Shown here in pieces: positions 37,069 to 48,100 of a stretch of DNA of 64,000 nucleotides. Below the pieces are notes generated by a model that made no database searches, was not told the DNA's origin, and saw only the letters and a program-made list of their open reading frames with translations. This DNA is from Aphidius gifuensis (lineage: Eukaryota > Arthropoda > Insecta > Hymenoptera > Braconidae). Location of the stretch: contig NC_057788.1 in NCBI RefSeq assembly GCF_014905175.1, positions 7,812,001-7,876,000 of the forward strand. The letters run 5' to 3'. The position numbers and the translations under genes were made by a program. Position 1 is the stretch's first letter. Every line of letters begins with the position of its first letter.

Positions 37069-40000
37069 ATGGAGGAGCCTCTTATTCATGAAAAAATGGA
37101 GCAAGATACAATATCTGATGATACGGCAAGTGGAATAACCTTAAATTTTGACAATAATTATAAACACAATATTTATTTATATTGTTATTAATTGTTTATG
37201 AAATTTTTAGGTAGTACAATGGCTCAATGAGGCAAGCATGAGTCAATGTGAAAAAGTTAAAACTAATAATTTATCAAAAATTCAAGAAGTTATATTAAAC
37301 AAAGATATTGAAATGTTACCTGATTATATAGATGAAGTATTGGCATTTGTTGTTGACAAAAGTGCTGAAGTACGAAAAACAATTTGTAGTTTTATTGAAG
37401 TAGCTGGGTAGGTTTTTATTTAAATGATTGATGCTTTTTGTTATTAATTGAATAATTAAATCATGTTTTTATATATTTTATTATCAGTGATAAACAGCCA
37501 GATATGATTCCAAAAATGTTGCCATCTTTATTGAGACTTTTATCTGATGATGCATCAGCTGTTGTTAAACGTGCACTAAGAACATCAGGAAGAATATTAC
37601 GTGCTGCTTTAAAATGGGTTGCAAGTGCAGTTAATGTAACACCAGAAATTGAAACAGCTTGGGGTCAAATATCAACATTAAAAGTATTAATATTAGAAAT
37701 GATTGGATCAGATAATGATGGTATACGTACACAAGCTGTTAAATTTTTAGAAGGAGTTGTTTTATTACAAACATATCCTGATTCTGAAACAACTAAAAAA
37801 CAAGATGATTTTTCATTAGAAGATATTCCATTAACATTAAAAATAGCACGTAGAAGAAAACTTGAAGAAGAAGCACATCATGTACTTGATGAGTTAATAA
37901 AATTTCATGGTTCTGTTCATGTTAGTAGTTTAAATTTAATGACATGTATGGGAAGTTTAGCAACAATTGCAAAATTTCGTCCACAATTTACATCAAATGT
38001 TATAACAGCATTACAAAGTTTACAAAATGATTTACCACCAACATTAACTGATTCACAAGTAACAAGTGTAACAAAACATTTAAAATTAACACTACTTACT
38101 TTAATGAAATGTCCAGGTAGTATTGAATTTGCATCAACAATAGCAAAACAACTTGCAAAATTAGGTGCTAAAGAACAAGAAATAATGAAAGCATATCCAA
38201 AAGCTGAAGATATTAGAAAAATGAAAAGACGTCAACAAGAAATAGCAGCAGCAACAGCTGCTAAAAGAATAAAATTAGAAACAATATTACCAGATGATGA
38301 TGATGATACAGAAAATATAATTATGGAACCAATTAAATTACCTGATTTAGTTGAATTAACAGAAACATATATTGTTGAACATTTATCTGTTGAAGTTGCA
38401 ACAGATCTTGTTATGGATAGTATGGCATGGGTACCAGATACAATGACAACAATATTTCAACGTGAATATCAACCACCAGGTACATCAGATATAAATATAC
38501 AACGACAAACAGTTGCTAAATTATTATCAGCACAAATAAAACAAGCAATTGCTAAAAAATTTAAAAAAGATATTAAAGATGATGATGCTGTTATGGAAGA
38601 TTTAATTAAAAATCCAACAATAACTGTTGCTGAAGCTAAACGTGAAAGAAAACGTGAAAAAGATAGAGAAAAAGAAAAAGAAGCTAAAGCAACACTTGAA
38701 GCTGAAAAAACAATGAATAAATCACGTGCACGTGTTAAAGCATTAAAACCAATTGAAGTAGCAAGACCATTAACAAATGATCTTAAAGAAAAAATGTTTT
38801 TTATGGCTATTAATAGAATATTAAATGCTGAAAAAAGTGCAATTAATAGTGGTGCTGGAGGAATAAGAATTAAATTATTATCAACAATGGCATCAACATT
38901 AAATAAATCAATACAAAATTCTGTATTACGTTATGTTACTGATGATATTAAATCAAGAATGGAATTAGCATTATCATGGTTATATGAAGAATATGCTATA
39001 TTTCAAAGTTTTCATAGACGTACAACACTTGTTACACAAACACATGAAGCACCATGTTATTCATATAATTTTATATTATGTACAATAATATCAGCAATTG
39101 AAGAAATGCAAGGTAAAGATAGAGATATTTATTTATCAAGAGTATATCTTGAATCACCATTAATAACTGAAGATGCAATAACAGCATTAAAATCATTATC
39201 AGCAAATGAATCACGTGGTTTTGCACCATTATATTTATTAAAAGAAATGGTTATTAGAAGACCAACAAAACAGCTTATATTTTTAAATGTATTATTTCAA
39301 CATTGTGCACATGAAAAATTAATAATACGTGATGCAGCAATTAAAATTGTTGTTGATCTTTATAATCGTAATGAATTAAAATCATCAATTGAAGCATATG
39401 CTGTACTTTATTTAAGTTTTTTACAAAAATCATGTCCACCAGAATTGGTATTTGGTGAAGAACGTGGCCGGCCAAATATTGAAAATCATTGGACTGAATC
39501 AACAACAAAAGCATGTCTAAGTCTTTATTTATCATTAATTGAAAAACATCAAGATCTTATACAAGAACTTGCACGTGTTTATCCAACAATGTCACCAGAT
39601 GTTAAAAGAATTGTATTACGTCTTGTTGAAGCACCAGTTAAATCATTGGGTATGTCAAGTCCACAGTTATTAGGACTTGTTGAAAATTGTCCAAAAGGTT
39701 CAGAAGTTTTAGTAACACGTATTATTCATATACTTACTGATAAAACAACACCAAGTGTTGAACTTGTAACAAGAGTACGTGAACTTTATCAAACACGTGT
39801 ATCTGATGTTAGATTTTTAATACCAGTATTAAATGGTTTACCTAAAAAAGAAGTTTTATCAGCATTACCAAAATTAATTAAATTAAATCCAGTAGTTGTT
39901 AAAGAAGTATTTAATCGTTTACTTGGTGTACATAATAATGACAGTGGTATACCACATACATCACCAATAACACCAGCTGATTTATTAATAGCACTTCATA

Positions 40001-40608
40001 CAATTGATTTAAATAAAACTGAACTTAAAACTGTTATGAAAGCAACATCATTATGTTTTGCTGAAAAACAAGTATACACACATGAAGTACTTGGTGTTGT
40101 TATTAATAATTTAATGGAAATGAATCCTCTACCAACATTATTAATGCGTACTGTTATACAAAGTTTAACATTATATCCAAAAATAATTGGTTTTGTTATG
40201 AATATATTACAACGTTTAATATTAAAACAAGTATGGAAACAGCCAAAAGTATGGGAAGGTTTTGTTAAATGTTGTGAACGTACACAACCACAAAGTTTTT
40301 CTGTTATTTTACAATTACCACCACAACAACTTTCTGAAGCTTTAAAAATGTCACCAGAATTAAAAATACCATTAATTTCACATGTTGATGGACTTGCTGA
40401 TAATCAAAAAGCACATATATCAGCATCAATTATGGATGTACTTCAAGGTATACAATCTATTGATATGCATGATGATTTTGATATTGCACCACCAATACAA
40501 AAAATAACAACAACAACAGCAACAACAGCACCAACAACAATAACAACAATAACAACTACTAGCGATAGTGGTGATATATCTGAACCAACACCACCTGGAT
40601 TAGAGTGA
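37069..40608 (+). CDS. SYMPK: Symplekin, mRNA 3'-end processing scaffold
   Basis: Three exons: 37069-37125, 37211-37407 and 37488-40608 (TGA), giving 1124 aa. Symplekin is the nuclear scaffold joining CPSF and CstF for cleavage/polyadenylation and histone pre-mRNA processing, and it activates the Ssu72 phosphatase. The N-terminal HEAT-repeat domain (about residues 20-340) contains SDNDGIRTQAVKFLEGV and LPPTLTDSQVTSV; a Lys/Arg/Glu-rich linker follows at about 468-500; the conserved C-terminal domain carries LVENCPKGSEVLVTR, DVRFLIPVLNGL, LNPVVVKEVFNRLLG and KQVWKQPKVWEGF. The tail is Thr-rich (about 1085-1110). Intron 1 starts GCAAGT rather than GT; the only nearby GT breaks the frame, so a GC-AG intron is the best reading. 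No AATAAA precedes the right inverted-repeat arm, so the 3' UTR probably runs into it. Confidence 0.96.
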
Positions 40609-40789
40609 ACTTGATATTTTTTTTTATTAACTCGATTGAGTATAAATTATGTAGGATAATAATAATTGTACATTTTATTATCGAATGTTTTGATGAAAGA
40701 CTTGTGAATTTTTTAAATATACTATTTTTCTTAATTATATTTATATTACAAATTTTTTGAATATTTCAATCATTTTCATGTCGTTTAAA

Positions 40790-41217
40790 TAGTCATTATT
40801 AACAGTGAGCAAATGAAATTAAAAACAAATGACAATTAAGTATTTAATAATTGTTAAAAAAATAATAAATTTATAATTAGCTAATCACAATTTACATACA
40901 GCCACTTGATGCATGTATATTTAAAAATGATTAATCCTTCAAGTTGTTTAAATATTTTACTTTTAACTGTTTTATTATTTAAACAAAACGGTAAAGTTTA
41001 TTTATTTATTTATTTATTTTTTTTTGTCATCAATTATCATGGTTGGATATTAAATTTAGATCGGTTGGTCTTTTAATAAAACGGTAATATACAAATAATT
41101 TAAAATAAATAAAATATAAAATGTGCTAACTCGACTGTCATTCAACAGTTGATAAAACGTTGTGTTTACTTTAAAACAATTTATTTGAAAATTAAACAAT
41201 AGATAAATAATTCATTT
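40790..41217 (-). repeat. Inverted repeat, right arm (about 428 bp)
   Basis: Reverse-complement partner of 34651-35074, with 5.7 kb between the arms. It lies 182 bp beyond the symplekin stop and 121 bp beyond the SDR2 stop. In the symplekin direction the first AATAAA is at 40864-40869 inside the arm; in the SDR2 direction AATAAA also first appears inside it. Symplekin and ketohexokinase may therefore share the same terminal sequence, as may SDR1 and SDR2. Confidence 0.95.
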
Positions 41218-41337
41218 GAAAAAGAATAAACTTTGTTGATAGAGATAATTTAATTGATTTTTTTTTAAATAAAGTTAATGCTCTTGTGATGGATCATGTC
41301 AGTCTTTAAATCACAAACAATTTTCATTATAATATCA

Positions 41338-42554
41338 TTATCCAAAATCAACACCAGTATCCAAAAAATCTCGCAGCAAAAATGATGCTGTTTTTGGTAA
41401 TATTCTGTATAATATAAAAAAGAGATATACATATAAATATATTTTTTTTCATTTATTTTTTTGTGTGTTATAAATATTTTAATTACCTGAGAATATGACC
41501 AAGATAAAGAAGATATCCTGGAACACTAAATTCAGTGTAATTTCTACGAACACCATCTAGAATATTTTTTGCTGCTTCTGTTGCTGGCATTGTACCAAAA
41601 TAACTTGGTATTCTAAAGTATAAAAAATTGATTAATTTATATTTAAAAAATTTTTAAAATCAATTACAGCAAAAATCAACGAAACCTCAAACGAATATCT
41701 TTTTCCATCTCAGCACCAAGAATAAATGGATAAATATGAACAAGTGTAACAACAATATTACTGTTAACTTGACGTAATTCACTGTTGAGTGATTCAGTTA
41801 ATCCTTGTATAGCAAATTGTGCTGCTGTTAATTGAACACGTCCACCACGACTTGAACCACCAGAAAATCCAGCAACTGATGAAAGAGCAACAATATGTCC
41901 ACGTCCAGCTTTTTCCATACTTGGCAATACAGCATCCAACAGCTATTATCAAAATAATAATAAATTATTGATAGACATAAAAAACAAAACAACAAGATCA
42001 TCAACAACTCACCCAAAAGTGACTGATAACTGATAATTCCATGGCTTTTTGAATTTCTGGTGTTTCTCTAATTAAAACACGTGGACTTGGTACACCACAA
42101 CAATGAATAACCATTGTAACATCACCAAAATCAGCACGTATTTTTTTAACAGTATTTTCAACTTGTAATTTATCTGTTACATCACAAGCATAAGCTTTTG
42201 ATTGACCAGAATAACGTATTGCTTTATTTGATGTTTTATTACACATATCTTCATTAATATCAATACATGCAACAATTGCACCTAATTGACTAAGTTGAAT
42301 TGCAATTTCTCTACCAACACCACGTCCAGCACCAACAACCTGTTGAATTAAAATCATGAAAAATTTATTTCATATTTAAATAATTTAACAAACAATTTAA
42401 TCATACTCACCATAGCAATTTCGCCATGAAGACTTTTCAATGACGGTGGATTAAATGAACGATAAATTGCAAGTATTATTGACAACCAAATACCAAAAAA
42501 TAGTGTTATCAAATCCAAACTCAATATAAATAATGAGTATATTTTGAGCAACAT
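41338..42554 (-). CDS. Short-chain dehydrogenase paralogue with lost catalytic residues, SDR2
   Basis: Five exons: 42554-42411, 42339-42013, 41942-41686, 41612-41487 and 41404-41338 (TAA), giving 306 aa. The N-terminus is a membrane-anchor-like hydrophobic segment (about 2-30). The nucleotide-binding glycines are kept (GAGRGVG, 51-57). The rest of the active site is not: NNAG reads HCCG (127-130), the catalytic Asn is Ser151, Ser179 remains, Tyr is Leu195 and Lys is Gln199, beside a three-residue Gly/Ser/Arg-rich insertion. Splice positions after residue 48, after Trp157 and within Arg243 match SDR1, showing common descent; SDR2 lacks two SDR1 introns and has one extra, within Arg285. The donor after exon 3 (GTTTCG) is weak but the join keeps frame and alignment. 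The frame is intact, so this looks like a pseudoenzyme, not a pseudogene. Confidence 0.88.
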
Positions 42555-43150
42555 TTCTCTTGATGATAATAATGATGATTTATATCTTGATATAAATTAA
42601 TTATTAATTATTCATTCAATATTTTTTTTTTTCGATTTAAATTTCATTCAATTTTATTTAATAATGAACATAAAATGAATGTAATATAATTACCTTTTAT
42701 CTAAAAAAAAATACTGTTGGGGAAATTATCACATTGTGTAGTCTGTGCTTTTTTTTTTTTTTCTTAATTTTTTGTCTTTGTACTTTGTTCTTTCATGAAA
42801 ATGATTGACGATATTTGTGTGACGTATTAAATTGATGTACAGTTTTATTTATTTAATTCTTTTAAATTATCTCAATATTCTCAATCAACAGTTCCATGTT
42901 TATTTATCACAATTTTACATCATAATTAAATTAAAAAAAAAAAAAAAAATTATCTATTTATTGATGATGAACTTGTCATGAATATTTGATCTCGGCTAAT
43001 TATCAAAATTTATCACGTACAAAGGGGAATTATATCCAATTAATTATTTGTTTATTTATATTTTATAAATATTTATAAATAATTTATTTTATTTATTTAT
43101 ATTTTTTTTTTTATTCACTATTTTCTTTACCGACATTTTGTAGTGAGTTA
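42555..43150. other. SDR2 upstream region
   Basis: AT-rich with long T and A runs; no motif supports a start site for SDR2. A possible promoter directed the other way follows at about 43160. Confidence 0.45.
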
Positions 43151-43159
43151 ATATTTTCA

Positions 43160-43285
43160 CCGCAGTGGCGCAGTTGTCGGTTTTACATTTCCAAGATGGC
43201 CGCTGACAAATGTCAAGCTGACAAAATCAGCTGCTCATTATTGTCAAATATTAAGAAAATAAATAAACAAAAAATTGTTTTTTAG
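43160..43285 (+). promoter_or_regulatory. Probable promoter with YY1/Pho-like motif and small open frame
   Basis: A less AT-rich patch (GCAGTGGCGCAGTTGTCGG) is followed by CAAGATGGCCGC at 43192-43203, close to the YY1/Pleiohomeotic element often found just downstream of transcription starts. The ATG inside it (43196) has a good context and opens a 29-codon frame ending in TAG at 43285. Orientation points right, toward the decayed exons at 44071-44335. The frame could be a short upstream ORF; its product is unrecognised. Confidence 0.4.
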
Positions 43286-44070
43286 TGTTTAATTGTTTAA
43301 TAAAATTGTTAAAAATGTATTGTGTAATAATTCAGTGCGTTTTGTTGAACATTTTACAAAAAAAATGGACATTGTCATTGTCGATGTTGCTGAAAAAAAT
43401 AAAAAACATTTTAAAGGATTTAAGTGCTATTAAATGACAAATAGTACTCAAATATTATAGTGTTTTATTGTTAATTAATTATTTTGAACATAATTGTGTA
43501 TAATTGGAGTAATTTCAATCAATATGTCAAAAATAAAAATCGAGTATTTGAGGTTAGATTGGCGTCATTTTACAAAAGGTAAAAAATTGTTGATAAAAAG
43601 GATTATAATATATAAAATTTATAACAAAAATTATTCTTTATTAATTTGTTTATATTTTTTTCGTGATATTATGTTGCATAATAGTGTTTTTTTAATAATA
43701 TTAATCAAAAAATGTACAAAAGTTGACAACACAAAGGCTCCTTTGTTTGGAAATTTCGTCATTATTTATTTACTCCATTTTAAGCTCCAAATTTATTTGT
43801 TTATTATTTAAACATTATTTGTTTATTTAACAATGATTTATTTATTTTATTAAACATTGTTTATTTATTTATTTAAACAATATTTATTTATTTAAACATT
43901 ATTTGTTTATTTAAATAATAATATTTTAAATTGTTATTTACGTATAATCTTGTATCATATCAGCATAAATTTAATAATTACTATTTGTTGCTCCAATAAT
44001 TATTGCACTTGAGAATGATTTATAACATTATTTTAATTTGGTATTTTTAATGTTTACAGATGTCAAGGAG
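43286..44070. other. Non-coding stretch, possible intron
   Basis: Between the candidate promoter and the decayed exons. Contains a simple TTTATTTATTTAAACA-type repeat at about 43805-43920. The continuous frame 43494-43811 lacks domain character and I do not call it a gene. Confidence 0.4.
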
Positions 44071-44335
44071 ATGGTTGAAAAATTAACTTAAAAAATTGTG
44101 GCTGGTCTTGGTGCTATTGATGGACAATAAATAATGGTAAATATATTTTAATTTTGTTAAATAAATTTAACAATTATCCAACATCTTGCTAATTCATGTG
44201 CTCAAAAAAAATTACAGATATTGAATATTACAAAGATGATGAGGATATTGATTAGACTGAACAACAACAAAGAATTAATGAACTTTAAACAAAACCAAGA
44301 AGATGATGATGATGATGCTGGAAGTGTTGTGAGGT
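44071..44335 (+). pseudogene. Decayed protein-coding exons with in-frame stops
   Basis: Two exon-like segments follow TTTACAG and ATTACAG acceptors and end before GTAAAT and GTATGT. The first (from about 44061) reads VKEMVEKLT, stop, KIVAGLGAIDGQ, stop; the second (from about 44219) reads IEYYKDDEDID, stop, TEQQQRINEL, stop, TKPRR and then a run of TGA from a GATGAT tract. The residues between stops look like real protein and the splice signals are intact, so this is probably a unitary pseudogene or a non-coding RNA derived from one. Further protein-like but broken readings continue to about 44660. I do not recognise the parent gene. Confidence 0.5.
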
Positions 44336-45009
44336 ATGTTGGTGTTGATTGATGTTTACCAGGTTATTGGATTTCTTATGAACTATTTGATAATGTTAAT
44401 ATGAGATTTTAAAAATAATACTTTGTGATACGTTTGGTCTTGCAAATGATGGACTTGACTGAACAGACAAGACAATTAACAAACCATTTGTTAAATTTAA
44501 AGTAGTTTGTTATGTTTGACCATTACAGTTTTGGCATTTTTATAATTTACATTTTATCAATGCCAAATGATGTTGATGTTGTTGACTTTATGTTTGTTTT
44601 AGTGTACCATTTATTGGTATTGTTGATACACATTTGCTTTTAGTTATTCAAATGATTTTAAATTATTAAATAGATTCTTTTCTATTTAAAAAAACAGTTT
44701 AAAATCATTAATTAATATCTTGACAGTTGATATTAATGACTTAATATTCACCATCAATAGCAACACTAGGATCGTAGTATTTTTTTTTCTTTTTTTTTCT
44801 TTTTGATATGCTCATGTTGTTCGTCTCCAACACACTGAGAATTTTATGCCACCAACGGAAAATATGCCATCAAAATAAACTGTACATTATCACAAGCTTC
44901 ATCAATTTCAAATATTAAAATAAATAAAAAATAAATAATTAAATTAGAAATCTATTATCAAGTCAATAATCATGTAATTTTAAAAATGATTTATTTTTTT
45001 CTGTTACAG
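44336..45009. other. Non-coding or decayed stretch
   Basis: Contains more broken, weakly protein-like frames (for example PGYWISYELFDNVNMRF followed by stops near 44360-44415) up to about 44660, then AT-rich sequence. An acceptor at 45008-45009 opens the next exon candidate. Confidence 0.4.
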
Positions 45010-45065
45010 ATAGTGAAAAGTGGTGTAAAAAAAATAGTGTTTGTGTTTGTGTGTGAATATTCAAC

Positions 45066-45158
45066 ATGTTCCTGATGGAATCAACTACCTGGGGACCAGT
45101 GGAAGATCTTCTTGAGACGATGATGATGATGATGATGGAATTAATGGACGCTAAAAAG
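45066..45158 (+). CDS. Candidate first coding exon, unknown gene
   Basis: The exon begins after TTACAG at 45009, has an in-frame TGA upstream of the ATG at 45066, and encodes 31 residues, starting MFLMESTTWGPVEDLLE, then six Met from an ATG microsatellite (45114 onward), then ELMDAKK. It ends phase 0 at AAG|GTAGGA. Codons are less AT-biased than in neighbouring genes. An acidic N-terminal leader of a regulatory protein would look like this, but I recognise no family. Downstream exons are not evident in the next 16 kb, so a long intron would be needed. Confidence 0.45.
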
Positions 45159-48100
45159 GTAGGATTCATTTAACACATAATTATTTATCAAACTACCACA
45201 TAAAAAGTTGCATATGTTCTTGCATACTCTTAAAAAAAAATTGATAATCATATTATCTAAAATTCCGTCATAATTTCGCGTGTATTTACTTATAATTTTT
45301 TAAATTTGCGTATTTATTTTCATCAACATTAACTATCTGTTGACGTTAAAAAAAATTCAAACAGGAGCTTTTGTCCCATTTTTTTTTTGCATCAAGTTTA
45401 ATAAATAATCGTTTATATATATGGATAAAAATTAACTATCAATTTTTGTGTGTCATGTATAGAATTATCATGATAAAGCCAGTTAGTACTTGATAGTTAT
45501 TAACACATATATATAAATGATTATTACAGCAAATAATTATAATTATCTATTAAGTTCATAATCCTTCAATAAATGTATGCACATGTTAAACATAAGTATA
45601 TATTGATTTATTGAAAATTCGATTGATTGAAAATTGGCTTGAACATCAAGTAAATGAACTGTCGATTTTGTAAATTTTGAAACAAATTTTCTATCCTCTT
45701 TATCACCACTTATTGACTAAATATACCAGAGTATTAACCCTTTGATCTTCATGCAAAATACCTGGTTCCACGTTTGTTAAACTTGTGTGTTGTTGTACAT
45801 AAAGCTTTCATACAATAATGAGGGTTTGGCATTAAATCCATAGATAAATAAACTTGTTAACATATTTATCTTTTAATCATTTACAATATACTCCAAATAA
45901 TAATTATAAATAAATAAAAATATAATTTTTCTAAAACTTTTTTTACGTGTCTTGAAACTAATCAATAATAATTAAAAAAAAAAAATAATAATTTAGTTAA
46001 TTAAATTTATTTTTTTTTTAATTAACTCAATTTTTAATAAATAGATTTTTTTTTTCTTTATTTAATCGGGTATAATTATTAATTTTTATTAAAAAAAAAA
46101 AAAAAAGATTTTCAAGTATTTTTATTTGAATAAAATTAAATATGATAATTTTAATTACTTGCAAGAGTTTATATGGAAGCTGTTGAAAAAATATGTATAG
46201 ACATTTTTTTTTTTTTCTTTATATTTGAAATTTATTTTATTACTTATATTATTATATGTTGATGATAAAAAAAAAAGATATATATAAAAAAAGTACTAAT
46301 TGGTAATTGACGAGTTGAGTTGTTGTTTATCGTTGTTGTTTCCACGTGGTTGACTAGGTTTACAGATTAATTGGCAGTATGAGTAAAGGTATCCATTAGA
46401 GTTTAGTGATCGCGATGGATCACTTGAGGGCCTTGATCAGTCAAAGAGTCAAAGTAATTTGGTCTACGACGTGTACGTGATTGCATTTCTCAATGCTCCA
46501 TATACGGTTTAAATTTATCAGTATAAAAAGCATTAATAAAATAATATTATTTGAAAATATATATACAAAAGACAATAACGACAAATGAAAAATATTGATA
46601 TAAAAATATCTATTTAAAAAAAAATTTAATAAAATTAAAAAATATGATGGCATGATATATTTTTTTTTTTATTTTAATAAATTTATTTTTTATTACGCGA
46701 TGAAATGAAATTAAAAAAAAAATATACTATTACAAGTGAATATATCATGCTCAAAATAATCTGAATTCAAATTTTATGGTCAAATTATTTTGAAAAAAAA
46801 TATCTTGTTAAATAATATTGCAAATTAAAATTAAAAAAAAAAAAATTTAATAATTTTTTGATACATTTAACAGTTGACTAATTTAAAAATAAATTGTTTT
46901 AATTTTTTTTTTAATTTTTTATAAGATAGATAGAATGATTATTATATTTCTGGAATTTTTATTTTTTTCTATTTGTTGGATATATTTTTGATTTAAATAT
47001 TTTGATTGGTGAATTTTTTTTTTTTGACGATATTATGGATATTGTGACTATCTAACAAAAAATATGATACAAATATTTGGTATAACTTAAATTTAATTTG
47101 ACTTGATTTAATATTCAATTTTTTTTTTTTTGTTAAATATCTTCCGGATTGAAATATTGTCTTAAAAAAGTAAAGAATAGTTTGAAGAAGAATTTTAAGA
47201 AAAATAAGACAATTTTAAGCATTCGTTAGTTTATTTTGCTGGACTGAAGGCCAGTTTATATTCTCTCCTACCTTTAGTTACCTCCTTCTTTTGCTTTGGT
47301 CTTCTTCGTTTTCTTTTTCAAGCTTCTTTTTATCCAGCACACAAGATCATTCTTCCACTCTGTTGAAGGCAAAGAACGCCGGCAGAGTACCGCCAGAAAC
47401 AGACTCGCGACAACACTTTATTATTTTTATTATAACTTTATTTATTTCTATTTATTATCATCATTATTATTATTTAACTTTATATTTGATATTTTTGTTG
47501 GAAAATTTATCTAGTTAAATTTTTTAATTTTGAGTAATTCCGGTTGCAGGTGACTTTAAAAATCAAGTGTAAATAAGAACAAATTTCATTTTCATTTTGC
47601 AAGCTGTGCTTTTTTTTTTTTACTGTGTGTTATTGTGGATTTTTTGTTTATTAATTTAATTGATTGTAATAATAGATAATTATTATTTTAATTTGCAGTG
47701 CAGTTGTTTTTTTAAATTAATTTTTTTTGTGTGTTTAATTACTTTTTTTTTTCATTTAAAAGCTTTTCTATTTCTTTTACAAAGAAAATCATTGAAATAT
47801 GGCTTTTTTAAATTTAAATAATTTTTTAATAAGTGAACAACAACAATATATTTTTGTTTCTATATTGTATAATTCAAAAATAATTATATCAAAAGTTTAA
47901 TTTAAAAGTATATGAAAATTTTTTTTAATGACTGGATCAACTTCTTCTTTAAAAACGCACGTGGTAAATTTATTATTATTTTTTTTTTTCTTTAAATTCT
48001 TATTATTTTTATATCAATTATATGCTTCATTGAAAAAAGAAAAATATATATATAAAATTTTCTCTCTTCTATTTATTTGATCGTTAACTAATGAACCTAC

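Noticed and set aside
39341..39535. Antisense open frame inside symplekin
   Set aside because: Shadow of the conserved symplekin frame; no independent features.
44071..44335. Alternative genetic code reading TAA/TAG as glutamine
   Set aside because: The confident genes in the window end with ordinary TAA or TGA stops at family-typical C-termini, and the broken frames also hit TGA runs; nonsense mutation explains it better.
47291..47518. Overlapping plus-strand frames starting in a less AT-rich patch
   Set aside because: Only about 20 codons in the middle look non-random and two frames are equally plausible; could be a 5' untranslated exon, but no coding evidence.
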